Origin: Sphingomonadaceae bacterium
GTDB lineage: Bacteria > Pseudomonadota > Alphaproteobacteria > Sphingomonadales > Sphingomonadaceae
Length of the DNA: 64,000 nucleotides
Reading direction: 5' to 3'
Assembly: GCA_030147805.1 (NCBI GenBank)
Contig: JASBUR010000031.1
Span: forward strand, 1-64,000
Each line of letters starts with the position of its first letter. Position 1 is the stretch's first letter. This document shows, in pieces, positions 1 through 10,882 of this stretch. Both the position numbers and the translations under genes were made by a program. The notes beneath the pieces are model-generated. The model saw nothing but the letters and a program-made list of their open reading frames with translations. It made no database searches and was not told the origin of the DNA.

Positions 1-133
1 TAAGCTCTATCAGCTCTTCGACTGCGGTGTCCGGGGCGTCCGGCCGGAACGCGGGGAGGCAATCAGCGAAATCCCACAATGCGAAGTGGTCGTCGAGCAG
101 GTGGTCAAGGACATGGAGTTGGCTCTCCGTCAT
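1..133 (-). CDS. Hypothetical protein, N-terminal part, runs off the left edge
   Basis: Minus-strand reading from ATG at 133: MTESQLHVLDHLLDDHFALWDFADCLPAFRPDAPDTAVEELIEL, open to the window edge. Confidence 0.5.
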   Translation of the reverse strand, partial: MTESQLHVLDHLLDDHFALWDFADCLPAFRPDAPDTAVEELIEL

Positions 134-284
134 TTCCCTAACCTACCAATGCTCAGCGCGCTCACAATACCTGGATCTCAACGATCGCGGATATCGACGT
201 CCCGTAGTTCAGCTGCAGCTGATACTTCTTTCCGAAGAACACACTGATAAGTTGCTCAAATCTAAAAATAGTTTTCGTCGGCAC

Positions 285-3263
285 TTATAAACCAAGATCA
301 TCGATGCTCAGAAGGCTGGCATTTCCCCCGGCGCTCGTCGTGTCGATCGACACCGTCCGCTCCAGCGCGAAGCGGTAGAGATAGTGCGGGCCGCCCGCCT
401 TCGGGCCTGTCCCCGACAGCCCTTCGCCGCCAAACGGCTGGCTTCCGACCACCGCGCCGATCATCGAGCGGTTGACGTAGAGGTTGCCGACCTTGGCCTC
501 GGCCATCACCCGGTCGGCCGCCGAGGCGATGCGGCTGTGGAGGCCCATCGTCAGGCCATAGCCCTTGGCGTTGACGCGGCGGACCGTCTCCTCGAGCGCG
601 CCCGACTTCCAGGTCGCGACGTGGAGGATCGGGCCGAACCACTCCTGTGTCAGCGCCTCGATCTCGCCGAGGCGGATGATCGTCGGCGGCACGAAGCGGT
701 CGATGCCGGCGGGCGCGTCCAGCGCATGCACCCATTGGTCGCGCTTCGACTGGCGATAGCTCTCGAGCCGCTGATAGGCGGCGTCGTCGATCACCGGGCC
801 GACATCGGTGCGAATGTCGCCGGGGTCGCCGAGGATCAGCGTGTCCATGCCGCCCTTGAGCATATGCAGCGTCCGCTCGGCGATCTCCTCCTGCAGCAGC
901 AGCAGCCTGAGCGCCGAGCAGCGCTGGCCGGCGCTGCGGAACGCCGAGGTGATGACGTCGGCGACCACCTGTTCGGGAAGCGCGGTCGAATCGACGATCA
1001 TCGCGTTGATGCCGCCGGTCTCGGCGATCAGCGGCACGATCGGCCGCGCATCGTCCTCGAGCAGCGAGCGGGCGATCGCCTTCGCCGTGGCGGTCGATCC
1101 GGTGAAGGCGACGCCGGCGATGCGCGGGTCGGCGACCAGCGCGCGGCCGACCTCGGGCCCGCCGGGCACGAAGCGCAGCACGTCGCGCGGAATGCCCGCC
1201 TCATAGGCCAGCTCGACGGCGCGCTGCGCGATGAGCGGGGTCTGCGGCGCCGGCTTGGCGACGACGGCATTGCCGGCGACGAGCGCGGCGGCGACCTGGC
1301 CGATGAAGATCGCCAGCGGGAAATTCCACGGCGCGATGGCGGCGAACACGCCGCGCCCGGCCAGCCGCAGCTCGTTGCGCTCGCCGGTCGGGCCGGGGAG
1401 GGGCATGACCGCGAACTGCGCCCGGGCGTTCACGGCATAATAGCGGCAGAAGTCGACCGCCTCGCGCACCTCGGCGAGCGCGTCGGGGATGGTCTTCTTC
1501 GCTTCCTTGACGCAGATCGCCATCAGCTCGCTGCGGTGCGTCTCCATCAGGTTGGCGAGCCGGTCGAGGCAGGCGGCGCGCGCCTCGACCGCCACGGCGT
1601 TCCACGCGTCGGCGGCGGCATGTGCGCGGGTGATCGCCCCGTCGATCTCATGCCCCTTCGCGGCGGCGGGCAGCGGCGTCGCCGCCAGTTCGGCGGCGAG
1701 CGGATGGACCACCTCGGCATCGTGCAGGTCGAGGCCCGCCGAATTGGCGCGGCCGGGGAAGATGTCGCGCGGCGCCGGGATGCTCGGGTGCGGCGTGCCG
1801 CCGATGCGCGCGATCTTCGCCGCCGGATCGGCGAGCAGGTCGGCCTCGGTGACATTGGGGTCGGCGAGCTGATGCACGAAGCTAGAATTGGCGCCATTCT
1901 CGAGCAGGCGACGAACCAGATAGGCTAAGAGATCGCGGTGGCCGCCGACCGGCGCGTAGATGCGGCACCGATAGCCTTCTTCCTGCACCAGCCGCTCGTA
2001 GAGTCCGCCGCCCATCCCGTGCAGCCGCTGGAACTCGAAGTCGCGCCGTGGCCCCGCCCAGTCGAGGATCGTCGCGACGGTCAGCGCATTGTGGCTGGCG
2101 AACGCCGGGAAGAGATTGGGCGCGGCGAGCATGTCCTTCGCCACCGCGAGATAGGCGACGTCGGTCGCCGCCTTGCGCGTGAACAGCGGATAGTCGGCGA
2201 GTCCGGCCTCCTGCGTGCGCTTGATCTCGCTGTCCCAATAGGCGCCCTTGACCAGCCGCACGGTCATCTTGCGCTGCGTCTCGGCGGCGAGGTGTTGCGC
2301 CCAGGAAATCACCGCGCTGGCACGTTTGCCATAGGCCTGCGCCGCCATGCCGAAGCCGTCCCAGCCGGCGAGGCGCGGGGCGGTCGCGACGCCCTCGATG
2401 ATGTCGAGCGACATCATCAGCCGCTCCGACTCCTCGGCGTCGACGGTCAGGCCAATGCCCGCCTCGGCGGCCTGTACCGCCAGCGCGAGCGTCATCTCGA
2501 TCAGCTCGGGGACGCAGCGGTCAGCGTGGCTGGTCTCGTAGCGCGGGTGCAGCGCCGACAGCTTCACCGAGATCGAATGATCCTTGCTGGTGTTCGAGGC
2601 GCCGACGCGCGCGATGGCGTCGCGGTAGCTTTCGAAATAGCGCTGGGCGTCTTCGTACGTCCGCGCGGCCTCGCCAAGCATGTCGAAGCTGGCGGTGAAG
2701 CCGCGATAATCATCCTCATCGGCGCGAGCGAGCGCCTCGTCGATGGTGCGGCCCATCACGAATACCTGGCCCATCAACCGCATCGCGGTGCCGACGGCGG
2801 TGCGAACGAACGGCTCGCCGGCGCGCTGGACGAGACGGCGCAAGGTGCCCGCCTTCTCGCTCTCGCCGACGACGGCGCGGGTGAGCACCAGTCCCCAGGT
2901 TGCCGAATTGACCAGCAGCGAATCGGACTGGCCAGCATGCGCCGACCAGTCGGCGGTGCCGAGCTTGTCGCGAATCAGCAGGTCGGCGGTCTCGGGATCC
3001 GGAACGCGCAGGAACGCCTCGGCGAGCGCCAGCAGCGCCACGCCTTCCTGCGTGTTGAGCCGGTACTGGTGGAGGAAGCGGTTGACCCAGCCTTCGCTCT
3101 GCGCGCCGCGCAGGTCGCCGAGCAGGCCGCGCGCGGTGTCGACGACTCGCGCCCGCGCCGCGTCGTCGAGCGTCGCCGCGGGCAGCAGCTCGCGCAGCAC
3201 CTCGGGCTCGGGCGCGCGGTGCAGGCGGCTCATGCGGGCGCGGGCGGCGGCGCGGTCGGTCAT
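285..3263 (-). CDS. putA: Bifunctional proline dehydrogenase / L-glutamate gamma-semialdehyde dehydrogenase
   Basis: 992 aa ORF with a PRODH domain and an ALDH domain (AIAPWNFPLAIFIGQVAAALVAGNAVVAKPAPQTPL, FRSAGQRCSALR). Confidence 0.97.
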   Translation of the reverse strand: MTDRAAARARMSRLHRAPEPEVLRELLPAATLDDAARARVVDTARGLLGDLRGAQSEGWVNRFLHQYRLNTQEGVALLALAEAFLRVPDPETADLLIRDKLGTADWSAHAGQSDSLLVNSATWGLVLTRAVVGESEKAGTLRRLVQRAGEPFVRTAVGTAMRLMGQVFVMGRTIDEALARADEDDYRGFTASFDMLGEAARTYEDAQRYFESYRDAIARVGASNTSKDHSISVKLSALHPRYETSHADRCVPELIEMTLALAVQAAEAGIGLTVDAEESERLMMSLDIIEGVATAPRLAGWDGFGMAAQAYGKRASAVISWAQHLAAETQRKMTVRLVKGAYWDSEIKRTQEAGLADYPLFTRKAATDVAYLAVAKDMLAAPNLFPAFASHNALTVATILDWAGPRRDFEFQRLHGMGGGLYERLVQEEGYRCRIYAPVGGHRDLLAYLVRRLLENGANSSFVHQLADPNVTEADLLADPAAKIARIGGTPHPSIPAPRDIFPGRANSAGLDLHDAEVVHPLAAELAATPLPAAAKGHEIDGAITRAHAAADAWNAVAVEARAACLDRLANLMETHRSELMAICVKEAKKTIPDALAEVREAVDFCRYYAVNARAQFAVMPLPGPTGERNELRLAGRGVFAAIAPWNFPLAIFIGQVAAALVAGNAVVAKPAPQTPLIAQRAVELAYEAGIPRDVLRFVPGGPEVGRALVADPRIAGVAFTGSTATAKAIARSLLEDDARPIVPLIAETGGINAMIVDSTALPEQVVADVITSAFRSAGQRCSALRLLLLQEEIAERTLHMLKGGMDTLILGDPGDIRTDVGPVIDDAAYQRLESYRQSKRDQWVHALDAPAGIDRFVPPTIIRLGEIEALTQEWFGPILHVATWKSGALEETVRRVNAKGYGLTMGLHSRIASAADRVMAEAKVGNLYVNRSMIGAVVGSQPFGGEGLSGTGPKAGGPHYLYRFALERTVSIDTTSAGGNASLLSIDDLGL

Positions 3264-3387
3264 CAGGCGTCACTCCATCAGGATCGTCGCTAAATGCCGC
3301 GTTTCGATCCGAAGGTGCTTGTTATCTTCGCAGCGTCGTCCGATGATTTGCCTAGATTTGGCTCTTTAGCCCGAAGGATGTTCGGAC

Positions 3388-3843
3388 ATGCTCGACGAGA
3401 CCGACCGGCGCATCCTGCGCACGCTACAGACCGACGGGCGCATTACCAACCAGGCGCTCGCCGACGCCTGCCACATCTCGCCTGCCGCCTGCTTCGACCG
3501 GGTGAAGCGGCTGCGGGCGAAGGGCTATATCGTCGGCACGATGGCGGTGCTCGACCCGGCGCTGCTCGATCGCGCGCTGCTGATCTTCATCGAGGTCGTG
3601 CTCGACCGCACGACGGGCGAGATGTTCGAGGAGTTCGCCACCGCGGTGCGCCGTCATCCCGAGATCATGGAGTGCCACATGGTGGCGGGCGGCTTCGACT
3701 ACCTGATCAAAGCGAGAGTGAAGGACATGGCGGCCTATCGGGCATTCCTCGGCGACACGCTGGTGACGCTGCCGGGGGTTCGCGAGACGCGGACCTATGC
3801 GGTCCTCGAGGAAGTGAAGAGCACGATGGCTCTTCCCGTTTGA
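3388..3843 (+). CDS. Lrp/AsnC family transcriptional regulator, divergent from putA (PutR-like)
   Basis: LDETDRRILRTLQTDGRITNQALADACHISPAACFDRVKRLRAKGYI HTH plus an AsnC ligand-binding domain. Confidence 0.93.
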   Translation: MLDETDRRILRTLQTDGRITNQALADACHISPAACFDRVKRLRAKGYIVGTMAVLDPALLDRALLIFIEVVLDRTTGEMFEEFATAVRRHPEIMECHMVAGGFDYLIKARVKDMAAYRAFLGDTLVTLPGVRETRTYAVLEEVKSTMALPV

Positions 3844-3891
3844 CGCGGCGGATGCTTAAGGGTGCGGGAAATCAAGCAAGGGGAGAGGGCG

Positions 3892-4356
3892 ATGACGCGA
3901 TCGCGCACGTTGTCGAAGGCCGATTATCAGGCGCAGGTGGGGCAGGAGATCGGCGTTTCGGACTGGATGCTCGTCGATCAGGCGCGCATCGACGCCTTCG
4001 CCGAATGCACCGACGATCGCCAGTTCATCCACATCGATCCGGCGAAGGCGGCGGCGACGCCGTTCGGCACCACGATCGCGCACGGCTATCTGACGCTCTC
4101 GCTGCTGTCGGCGATGGCCTATGACGCGATGCCGGGCATCGAGGGCGCGAAGATGGGCGTCAACTACGGGCTCAACAAGGTGCGCTTCATGGCGCCGGTG
4201 AAGTCGGGCAAGCGCATCCGCGGCCGCTTCAAGATGCTCGACGTCAGCGAGCGGTCGCCGGGCGTGATGCAGTCGACCGTCGAGGTCTCGGTCGAGATCG
4301 AGGACGAGGCGAAGCCGGCGCTCATCGCCGAGTGGGTGACGCTGTCCTACGTATAA
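3892..4356 (+). CDS. MaoC family dehydratase
   Basis: MTRSRTLSKADYQAQVGQEIGVSDW...FIHIDPAKAAATPFGTTIAHGYLTLSLL hot-dog fold motif; ggggagagg upstream of ATG 3892. Confidence 0.9.
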   Translation: MTRSRTLSKADYQAQVGQEIGVSDWMLVDQARIDAFAECTDDRQFIHIDPAKAAATPFGTTIAHGYLTLSLLSAMAYDAMPGIEGAKMGVNYGLNKVRFMAPVKSGKRIRGRFKMLDVSERSPGVMQSTVEVSVEIEDEAKPALIAEWVTLSYV

Positions 4357-4361
4357 TTTCC

Positions 4362-4457
4362 GTCATCCCCGCAAAGGCGGGGACCCGGCACGGAAGCGAG
4401 CGCCCGCGGTAGCGGGCATGTATTTGAGGACTGGATCCCCGCCTGCGCGGGGATGAC
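4362..4457. repeat. Dispersed palindromic repeat (GTCATCCCCGC...GCGGGGATGAC outer arms)
   Basis: cgtcatccccgcaaaggcggggaccc ... ggatccccgcctgcgcggggatgac; the same arms recur at 35557 and 40285. Confidence 0.8.
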
Positions 4458-4475
4458 GATCGAGAAAGAAATCCC

Positions 4476-5654
4476 ATGCGCGAAGCCGTCATCGTTTCCA
4501 CCGCCCGCACCCCGATCGGCAAGGCCTATCGCGGCGCGTTCAACGCCACCCCGTCGCCGACGCTCGCCGGCCACGCCATCGCCAACGCCGTCAAGCGCGC
4601 CGGGGTCGATCCCGCCGAGGTCGACGACGTCATCATCGGCGCCTCGATCCAGCAGGGCGTCCAGGCGCCGAACATCGGCCGTCTCGCGGCGCTGCGCGCC
4701 GGGCTGCCGACCTCGATCGCCGGCCAGTCGGTCGACCGGCAGTGCGCCTCGGGGCTGATGGCGATCTCGATGGCGGCCAAGCAGATCATCGTCGACAACA
4801 TGGTCGTCGCGGTCGGCGGCGGCGTCGAATCGATCTCGATGGTGCAGACCGACAAGATGCGCGTCGAGCCCGACATGAGCCTCGTCGAGATGCACAAGAA
4901 CGCCTACATGCCGATGATCGACACCGCCGAGGTCGTCGCCAAGCGCTACAACGTCGATCGCGACGTCTGCGACGAATATGCCTTCCAGTCGCAGCAGCGC
5001 ACCGCCGCTGCGCAGCAGGCGGGCCGCTTCGACGCCGAGATCGTGCCGCTGCCCAGCCGCATGGCGATGGTCAACAAGGAGACCAAGGAGGTCAGCTGGC
5101 ACGAGGTGACGCTCGAGAAGGACGAAGGCAACCGTCCCGAGACGACGCTCGAAGGCCTCAAGGGGCTGACCCCGGTCCGCGGCCCGGGCATGAACGTCAC
5201 CGCCGGTAACGCCAGCCAGCTCTCCGACGGCGCCTCGGCGAGCGTGCTGATGGAAGCGAAGGAAGCCGAGCGCCGCGGGCTGCAGCCGCTCGGCCGCTAC
5301 GTCGGCATCGCCGTCGCCGGCCTCGATCCCGACGAGATGGGCATCGGTCCCGTCTACGCCATCCCCAAGCTTTTGAAGGCCAATGGCCTCAAGATGGACG
5401 ACATCGGCCTGTGGGAATTGAACGAGGCGTTCGCGGTGCAGGTCGTCTACTGCCGCGACAAGCTCGGCATTCCGAACGAGCTGCTCAACGTCAACGGCGG
5501 CGCGATCTCGGTCGGCCACCCCTACGGCATGTCGGGCGCGCGCCTCACCGGCCACGCGCTGATCGAGGGCAAGCGCCGCGGCGCCAAATATGTCGTCGTC
5601 ACGATGTGCGTCGGCGGCGGCCAGGGCGCGGCGGGGCTGTTCGAGGTCTACTGA
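4476..5654 (+). CDS. Acetyl-CoA C-acyltransferase (thiolase)
   Basis: [23 protein letters not shown]...[11 protein letters not shown]...[23 protein letters not shown]...[13 protein letters not shown]. Confidence 0.96.
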   Translation: MREAVIVSTARTPIGKAYRGAFNATPSPTLAGHAIANAVKRAGVDPAEVDDVIIGASIQQGVQAPNIGRLAALRAGLPTSIAGQSVDRQCASGLMAISMAAKQIIVDNMVVAVGGGVESISMVQTDKMRVEPDMSLVEMHKNAYMPMIDTAEVVAKRYNVDRDVCDEYAFQSQQRTAAAQQAGRFDAEIVPLPSRMAMVNKETKEVSWHEVTLEKDEGNRPETTLEGLKGLTPVRGPGMNVTAGNASQLSDGASASVLMEAKEAERRGLQPLGRYVGIAVAGLDPDEMGIGPVYAIPKLLKANGLKMDDIGLWELNEAFAVQVVYCRDKLGIPNELLNVNGGAISVGHPYGMSGARLTGHALIEGKRRGAKYVVVTMCVGGGQGAAGLFEVY

Positions 5655-5721
5655 TCGCCCGTCCGGTTTGGCACTTCTCCGGTCAGCGCCTAGATTGGCC
5701 CGACCGGAGGAGAGCCAGCCG

Positions 5722-6054
5722 ATGCAGAAGATCAGCAGCTTCGACCAATTCTGGCCGATCTACCTGCGCGCGCACGCCCACCCGGCGTGTCGGGCGCTGC
5801 ACTATGCGGCGTCGGTCAGCGGCCTCGCTGCGCTGGCGCTGGTACTGCTCACCGGCAGCGGCTGGTGGCTGCTAGCCGGCCTGCTGCTGTCCTACGGCTT
5901 CGCCTGGGTCGGCCATTTCAGAATCGAGAACAACGTGCCGCTGACCTTCCAGCACCCCTGGTGGTCGCTCGTCGCCGACTATCGCATGTTCTTCCTGTGG
6001 CTGATGGGGCAGCTGCCGCGCCACCTGCGCGCCGCCGGAGTCGAGCCGGCATGA
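5722..6054 (+). CDS. DUF962/Mpo1-like membrane protein
   Basis: MQKISSFDQFWPIYLRAHAHPACRALHYAASVSG...GFAWVGHFRIENNVPLTFQHPWWSLVADYRMF. Confidence 0.85.
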   Translation: MQKISSFDQFWPIYLRAHAHPACRALHYAASVSGLAALALVLLTGSGWWLLAGLLLSYGFAWVGHFRIENNVPLTFQHPWWSLVADYRMFFLWLMGQLPRHLRAAGVEPA

Positions 6055-6425
6055 GCCTGCGCGAGCGCGCCCATGCGCTGCGCGTCGACGTGCACGCCGT
6101 CTGGCTGTCGGCCCGCGATCGGCGGGTGCCCTGGTATGCCAAGCTGCTCGGGCTGATCGTCACCGGCTATGCGCTGTCGCCGATCGACCTCATTCCCGAT
6201 TTCGTCCCCGTGCTGGGCCTGCTCGACGATGCGATCCTCATCCCGGCCGGGATCTGGCTGATGCTCCGGCTGATCCCCGACGAGGTGTTCGCCGAGCACC
6301 GCGCCGCGGCCGAGGTCGCCAGCCACCGGCCGGTGAGCCGCGCCGGCGCGGCCGTCGTCGTGCTGCTGTGGCTGGCGATCGTCGCGAGCGTCGGCTGGTC
6401 GATCTGGTCCTACCGCTATTGGTGA
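6051..6425 (+). CDS. YkvA/DUF1232 family membrane protein
   Basis: YAKLLGLIVTGYALSPIDLIPDFVPVLGLLDDAILIPAGIWLMLRLIP; ATGA overlap with the preceding CDS. Confidence 0.88.
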   Translation: MSLRERAHALRVDVHAVWLSARDRRVPWYAKLLGLIVTGYALSPIDLIPDFVPVLGLLDDAILIPAGIWLMLRLIPDEVFAEHRAAAEVASHRPVSRAGAAVVVLLWLAIVASVGWSIWSYRYW

Positions 6426-6455
6426 GCGGCCGTTGCAACGCGTGAAAGGCTCGAC

Positions 6456-6758
6456 ATGAGCGAAGACGAGAAGGTCGAGCTGGATCCGGTGGTGACGGTG
6501 GCGCGGATCACCGCGCTCGAAATGCTGATGCGCCAGCTGATGATCATCCAGCTGCGCGTCCTGAACGAACTCGGCCACATCGAGCTGACGCCCGACTATG
6601 TGAAGAATCTCGCCAACGTCTACACCGAGAAGGTCGACGAATCGAAGATCATCGAATCCTCGTCCCCCGACGTGAACTACGAGTTCAAGGTCAACGTCAT
6701 CCACAATCTCGAGCGCTTCTTCGACGAGATCGTCGATCACGTGAAGCGCAACCCGTAG
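6456..6758 (+). CDS. Conserved hypothetical protein
   Basis: 100 aa ORF MSEDEKVELDPVVTVARITALEMLMRQL..., non-overlapping and in operon context. Confidence 0.7.
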   Translation: MSEDEKVELDPVVTVARITALEMLMRQLMIIQLRVLNELGHIELTPDYVKNLANVYTEKVDESKIIESSSPDVNYEFKVNVIHNLERFFDEIVDHVKRNP

Positions 6759-6764
6759 GACGGG

Positions 6765-8024
6765 TCAGGCCGGCTGGACGCGGTCGGCGCTCAGCTTCAG
6801 CGCCAGCGGGATGACGAGAAGATTGGCGATGCCGACGCCGAGGATGACGTCGAGCACCCGCAGCCCCGCGCCGATCATCGCCGCGGCGACGAGCGACGCC
6901 GCCACCATGAACGCCGAGTTGACGATGTTGTTGGCAGCGATGGTGCGCGCCCGCTCGCTGGGGTCGCATTCGGTCTGCAGCATCGCATAGAGCGGCACGA
7001 CGAAGATGCCGGCCGAGCCGGCGAGGCCGAACAGCGCCAGCAGGATGTGCCACGATCCCGGCTGGCCGAGGAAGGTCGCGATGCCCGCCTGTCCCGGCGC
7101 GACCGTGTAGAAGTGCACCGCCGCGACGAGGTAGCCGACGAAGAGCGTCACCGCGACCGCAGCGAGCGGCGTGTGCCGCGCCGACACCGCGCCGCCGAGC
7201 ATCCGGCTGACCGCCATCGAGCCGAGCGCCACGCCGATCGAGAACATCGTCAGGAACAGCGTCGCAACGGCTTCGCCGGCCTGCAGCCGGTCCTTGACCA
7301 GCGGCACGAACTGCGTGGTCAGCACCGCGCCCATCGCCCAGAACCACGAAACCGCCAGCACCGTCATCAGCAGCCGCCGGTCCTCGGCGACGTGCGCGAT
7401 CATCCGCCAGGACGAGGTGAGGATGTTGCGATGGACCCTGATCGACTTGGTCGGCGGTGCCGGCGGCACCTGCCGCCCGGTCAACCAGCCGACGAGCGCC
7501 ACGGCGACCACCGCCCAGGCGGCGTGCGCGCCGAGGATGCCGCCGGCGATCTGGCCGGTGAGGATCGCGACATAGGTGCCCGCCTCGACGAGCCCGGTGC
7601 CGCCGAGCAGTTCGTCGGCGCGCAGATGCTGCGGCAGGATCGCGTATTTGATCGGCCCGAAGAAGGTCGAATGCACCCCCATGCCGAACAGGACCACCAT
7701 CAGCAGCGCGATCGAATCATGAGTCAGCGCGAAGGCGCCGACGATCATGATGGCGATCTCGGCGAGCTTCACCAGCCGCACCACGCGCGCCTTGTCGATG
7801 CTGTCGGCGATCTCGCCCGCGAGGCTCGAGAACAGCAGGAACGGCAGGATGAACACGCCGCCGGCGAGCGTCACCATCACCGCCGCATCCTCCGGCCGGT
7901 GCGCCAGCAGGTGGTAGGTGATGAGGAACAGCATCGCCGTCTTGTAGAGATTGTCGTTGAACGCCCCGAGGAACTGGGTGACGAACAGGGGCCCGAAGCG
8001 TCGGGTCGACAGGATATGAAGCAT
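6765..8024 (-). CDS. MFS transporter (LplT-like)
   Basis: [37 protein letters not shown]..., many TM segments; start set at the internal Met. Confidence 0.88.
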   Translation of the reverse strand: MLHILSTRRFGPLFVTQFLGAFNDNLYKTAMLFLITYHLLAHRPEDAAVMVTLAGGVFILPFLLFSSLAGEIADSIDKARVVRLVKLAEIAIMIVGAFALTHDSIALLMVVLFGMGVHSTFFGPIKYAILPQHLRADELLGGTGLVEAGTYVAILTGQIAGGILGAHAAWAVVAVALVGWLTGRQVPPAPPTKSIRVHRNILTSSWRMIAHVAEDRRLLMTVLAVSWFWAMGAVLTTQFVPLVKDRLQAGEAVATLFLTMFSIGVALGSMAVSRMLGGAVSARHTPLAAVAVTLFVGYLVAAVHFYTVAPGQAGIATFLGQPGSWHILLALFGLAGSAGIFVVPLYAMLQTECDPSERARTIAANNIVNSAFMVAASLVAAAMIGAGLRVLDVILGVGIANLLVIPLALKLSADRVQPA

Positions 8025-8142
8025 CGGCGCGTACCCTAGCGAGACCGTGGAGCGGGCGAAAGGGGAGGCGATGCGGCCTCCGCTCCGACGAAATCGGGCG
8101 TCAAACCTTGGTGAACGGCGCCGGAGGCCGCATATCGGCCGC

Positions 8143-9141
8143 ATGACAGCCTATTCGCTCCTCGACCTCGCCCCGATCGTCGCCGGCGGCGACGTCCGCC
8201 AGGCACTCGACAACGCCCGCGACCTCGCGCGTCACGCCGAGGCGTGGGGCTACACGCGCTTCTGGCTGGCCGAGCATCACAACATGCCGGGCGTCGCCAG
8301 CGCCGCGACCGCGCTGGCCATCGCGCACGTCGCCGCCGGCACCTCGACGATTCGCGTCGGCGCCGGCGGCATCATGTTGCCTAACCATGCGCCGCTGATG
8401 ATCGCCGAGCAGTTCGGCACGCTCGCGGCGCTGCACCCGGGGCGCATCGACCTCGGCGTCGGGCGCGCGCCGGGAACCGACCAGGTGACGGCGCAGGCGC
8501 TGCGCCGAACGCTCGCCGGCGCGGTCGACGGCTTCCCGAACGACGTCGCCGAGCTGATGGCCTTTCTCGGCCCGTCCGAGCCCGGCCAGCGCGTGCGCGC
8601 CATCCCGGGGGAGGGCAGCGACATCCCGATCTGGATCCTGGGATCGAGCCTCTACGGCGCGCAGCTCGCCGCCGCGTTCGGCCTGCCCTATGCGTTCGCG
8701 TCGCACTTCGCGCCGGCGGCGCTCGACGAGGCGATCGAAATCTATCGGCACCGCTTCAAACCGTCGGCGCAGCTCGGCCACCCGTACGTCATGGTGGGCG
8801 CCAACGTCTTCGCCGCCGACAGCGAGGCCGAGGCGCGCCGGCTGCTCAGTTCGGTGCAGCAGGCCTTCCTCAACCTGCGCCGCGGCACGCCGGCGCCGCT
8901 GCCGCCGCCGATCGACGATTTTGAGGCGCAGCTGACGCCGATGGAGCGCGCCGGGCTCGACCAGGCGCTGTCCTGCTCGGCGGTCGGCACGCCCGACCAG
9001 GTCGAGGCGCAGCTGCGGGCGATCGTCGCGCGAACCGGCGCCGACGAATTGATGATCACCGCGCAGATCTACGATCATGGCGCGCGGCTGCGGTCGTTCG
9101 AGCTTGCCGCCGCGGCGATGAGGAAGGCGATCGGCGCATAG
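8143..9141 (+). CDS. LLM class flavin-dependent oxidoreductase (luciferase-like)
   Basis: [22 protein letters not shown]...[75 protein letters not shown]. Confidence 0.95.
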   Translation: MTAYSLLDLAPIVAGGDVRQALDNARDLARHAEAWGYTRFWLAEHHNMPGVASAATALAIAHVAAGTSTIRVGAGGIMLPNHAPLMIAEQFGTLAALHPGRIDLGVGRAPGTDQVTAQALRRTLAGAVDGFPNDVAELMAFLGPSEPGQRVRAIPGEGSDIPIWILGSSLYGAQLAAAFGLPYAFASHFAPAALDEAIEIYRHRFKPSAQLGHPYVMVGANVFAADSEAEARRLLSSVQQAFLNLRRGTPAPLPPPIDDFEAQLTPMERAGLDQALSCSAVGTPDQVEAQLRAIVARTGADELMITAQIYDHGARLRSFELAAAAMRKAIGA

Positions 9142-9202
9142 CCGTCGCGCCGCGCGCCGCTTTGGGCTAGAAGGGGCGCGCAATCAGTCGAAGGCCGAAG
9201 AG

Positions 9203-9796
9203 ATGCGCCGCACGCTCCACACGCTCGCCCTGACCGCGCTGACGCTCGCGATGCTCGGCGGCGACGTCGCCAGTCTGTCGTTCCGACCCGCCGCGGCCGA
9301 AGCGCACTGGCGACCGGGCGGTATCGGCTACGGCTATGGCTATCGCGGCCGCTACGGCCACATCGGCTACTACCGGCACCGCGCCTCGGTCGGCGACGTC
9401 ATCGCCACCGCGGCGGTGATCGCCGGCGTCGCCGCGGTCGCCTCGTCGATCAGCCGCGACCGCCGCGGTGACGGCGGCTGGGACGATCGCGACCGCGACG
9501 ACCGCGGCCGGGATCGGCGCCGGGACCGCCAGGAGGACATCGCCATCGACGAATGCCGCGACGAAGCCGAGCAGCAGGCGCGCAGCTACGGCACCAGCGC
9601 CTCGATCCGCGACATCTTCGACGTCGACAGCCGCGGCCGCGACGTGCGGGTACGGGGACTCGTCGAGATCGCGACCACTGCGGTCGTCGCGGGCGGCACC
9701 GAGCGGCGGCTGAGCAGCGAACGCTTCACCTGCGTGGTCAGCGACGGCTTCGTCGAATCATACCAGCTCGAAACCGGCGGCTTCGCGTCGCGCTGA
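9203..9796 (+). CDS. Hypothetical secreted protein with Asp/Arg-rich region
   Basis: MRRTLHTLALTALTLAMLGGDVASLSF signal-like N-terminus; GYGYGYRGRYG and DRDDRGRDRRRDR low-complexity segments. Confidence 0.7.
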   Translation: MRRTLHTLALTALTLAMLGGDVASLSFRPAAAEAHWRPGGIGYGYGYRGRYGHIGYYRHRASVGDVIATAAVIAGVAAVASSISRDRRGDGGWDDRDRDDRGRDRRRDRQEDIAIDECRDEAEQQARSYGTSASIRDIFDVDSRGRDVRVRGLVEIATTAVVAGGTERRLSSERFTCVVSDGFVESYQLETGGFASR

Positions 9797-9979
9797 ACCG
9801 CCGCAGCGACCGGCCGCTGGGCAGCGCCGCGGCGCACCGCGCAGCGACCGAAATCGGACACTTCTGTCCGCGGCCGAACAGCGGGGTGACGGATAACCGT
9901 CACCTGCACTGAGTAAATTCAATGAGTTAGCGTTTGGCACGAAGCCTGCTGTCACCGGCGCATGACCGCTGACGCGAAT

Positions 9980-10053
9980 TGGAGGCCCGAGCCGGAATCG
10001 AACCGGCGTGCAAGGATTTGCAGTCCTCTGCGTAACCACTCCGCCATCGGGCC
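9980..10053 (-). tRNA. tRNA-Cys (GCA)
   Basis: Minus strand GGCCCGATGGCGGAGTGGTTACGCAGAGGACTGCAAATCCTTGCACGCCGGTTCGATTCCGGCTCGGGCCT-CCA; 7-bp acceptor, anticodon GCA, encoded CCA. Confidence 0.95.
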
Positions 10054-10195
10054 TCGAGGCGTGGGGGCGCTATCTAGCAATGCAGCTTGGCGGTTGCAAC
10101 GCGCACGGCTAAATGCGGCGGCGCCGAACGCGGCAAATCTTGCATCGGGGGTGTGTTATGAATATACATCACCCCGAAAACGGGAACGGAACAGC

Positions 10196-10858
<663 letters not shown>

Positions 10859-10882
10859 GGATTTTTGAAAGAGCGGTGGGAA

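Noticed and set aside
384-3293. Plus-strand ORFs of 514 and 451 aa opposite putA
   Set aside because: Antisense artefacts; putA domains are unequivocal.
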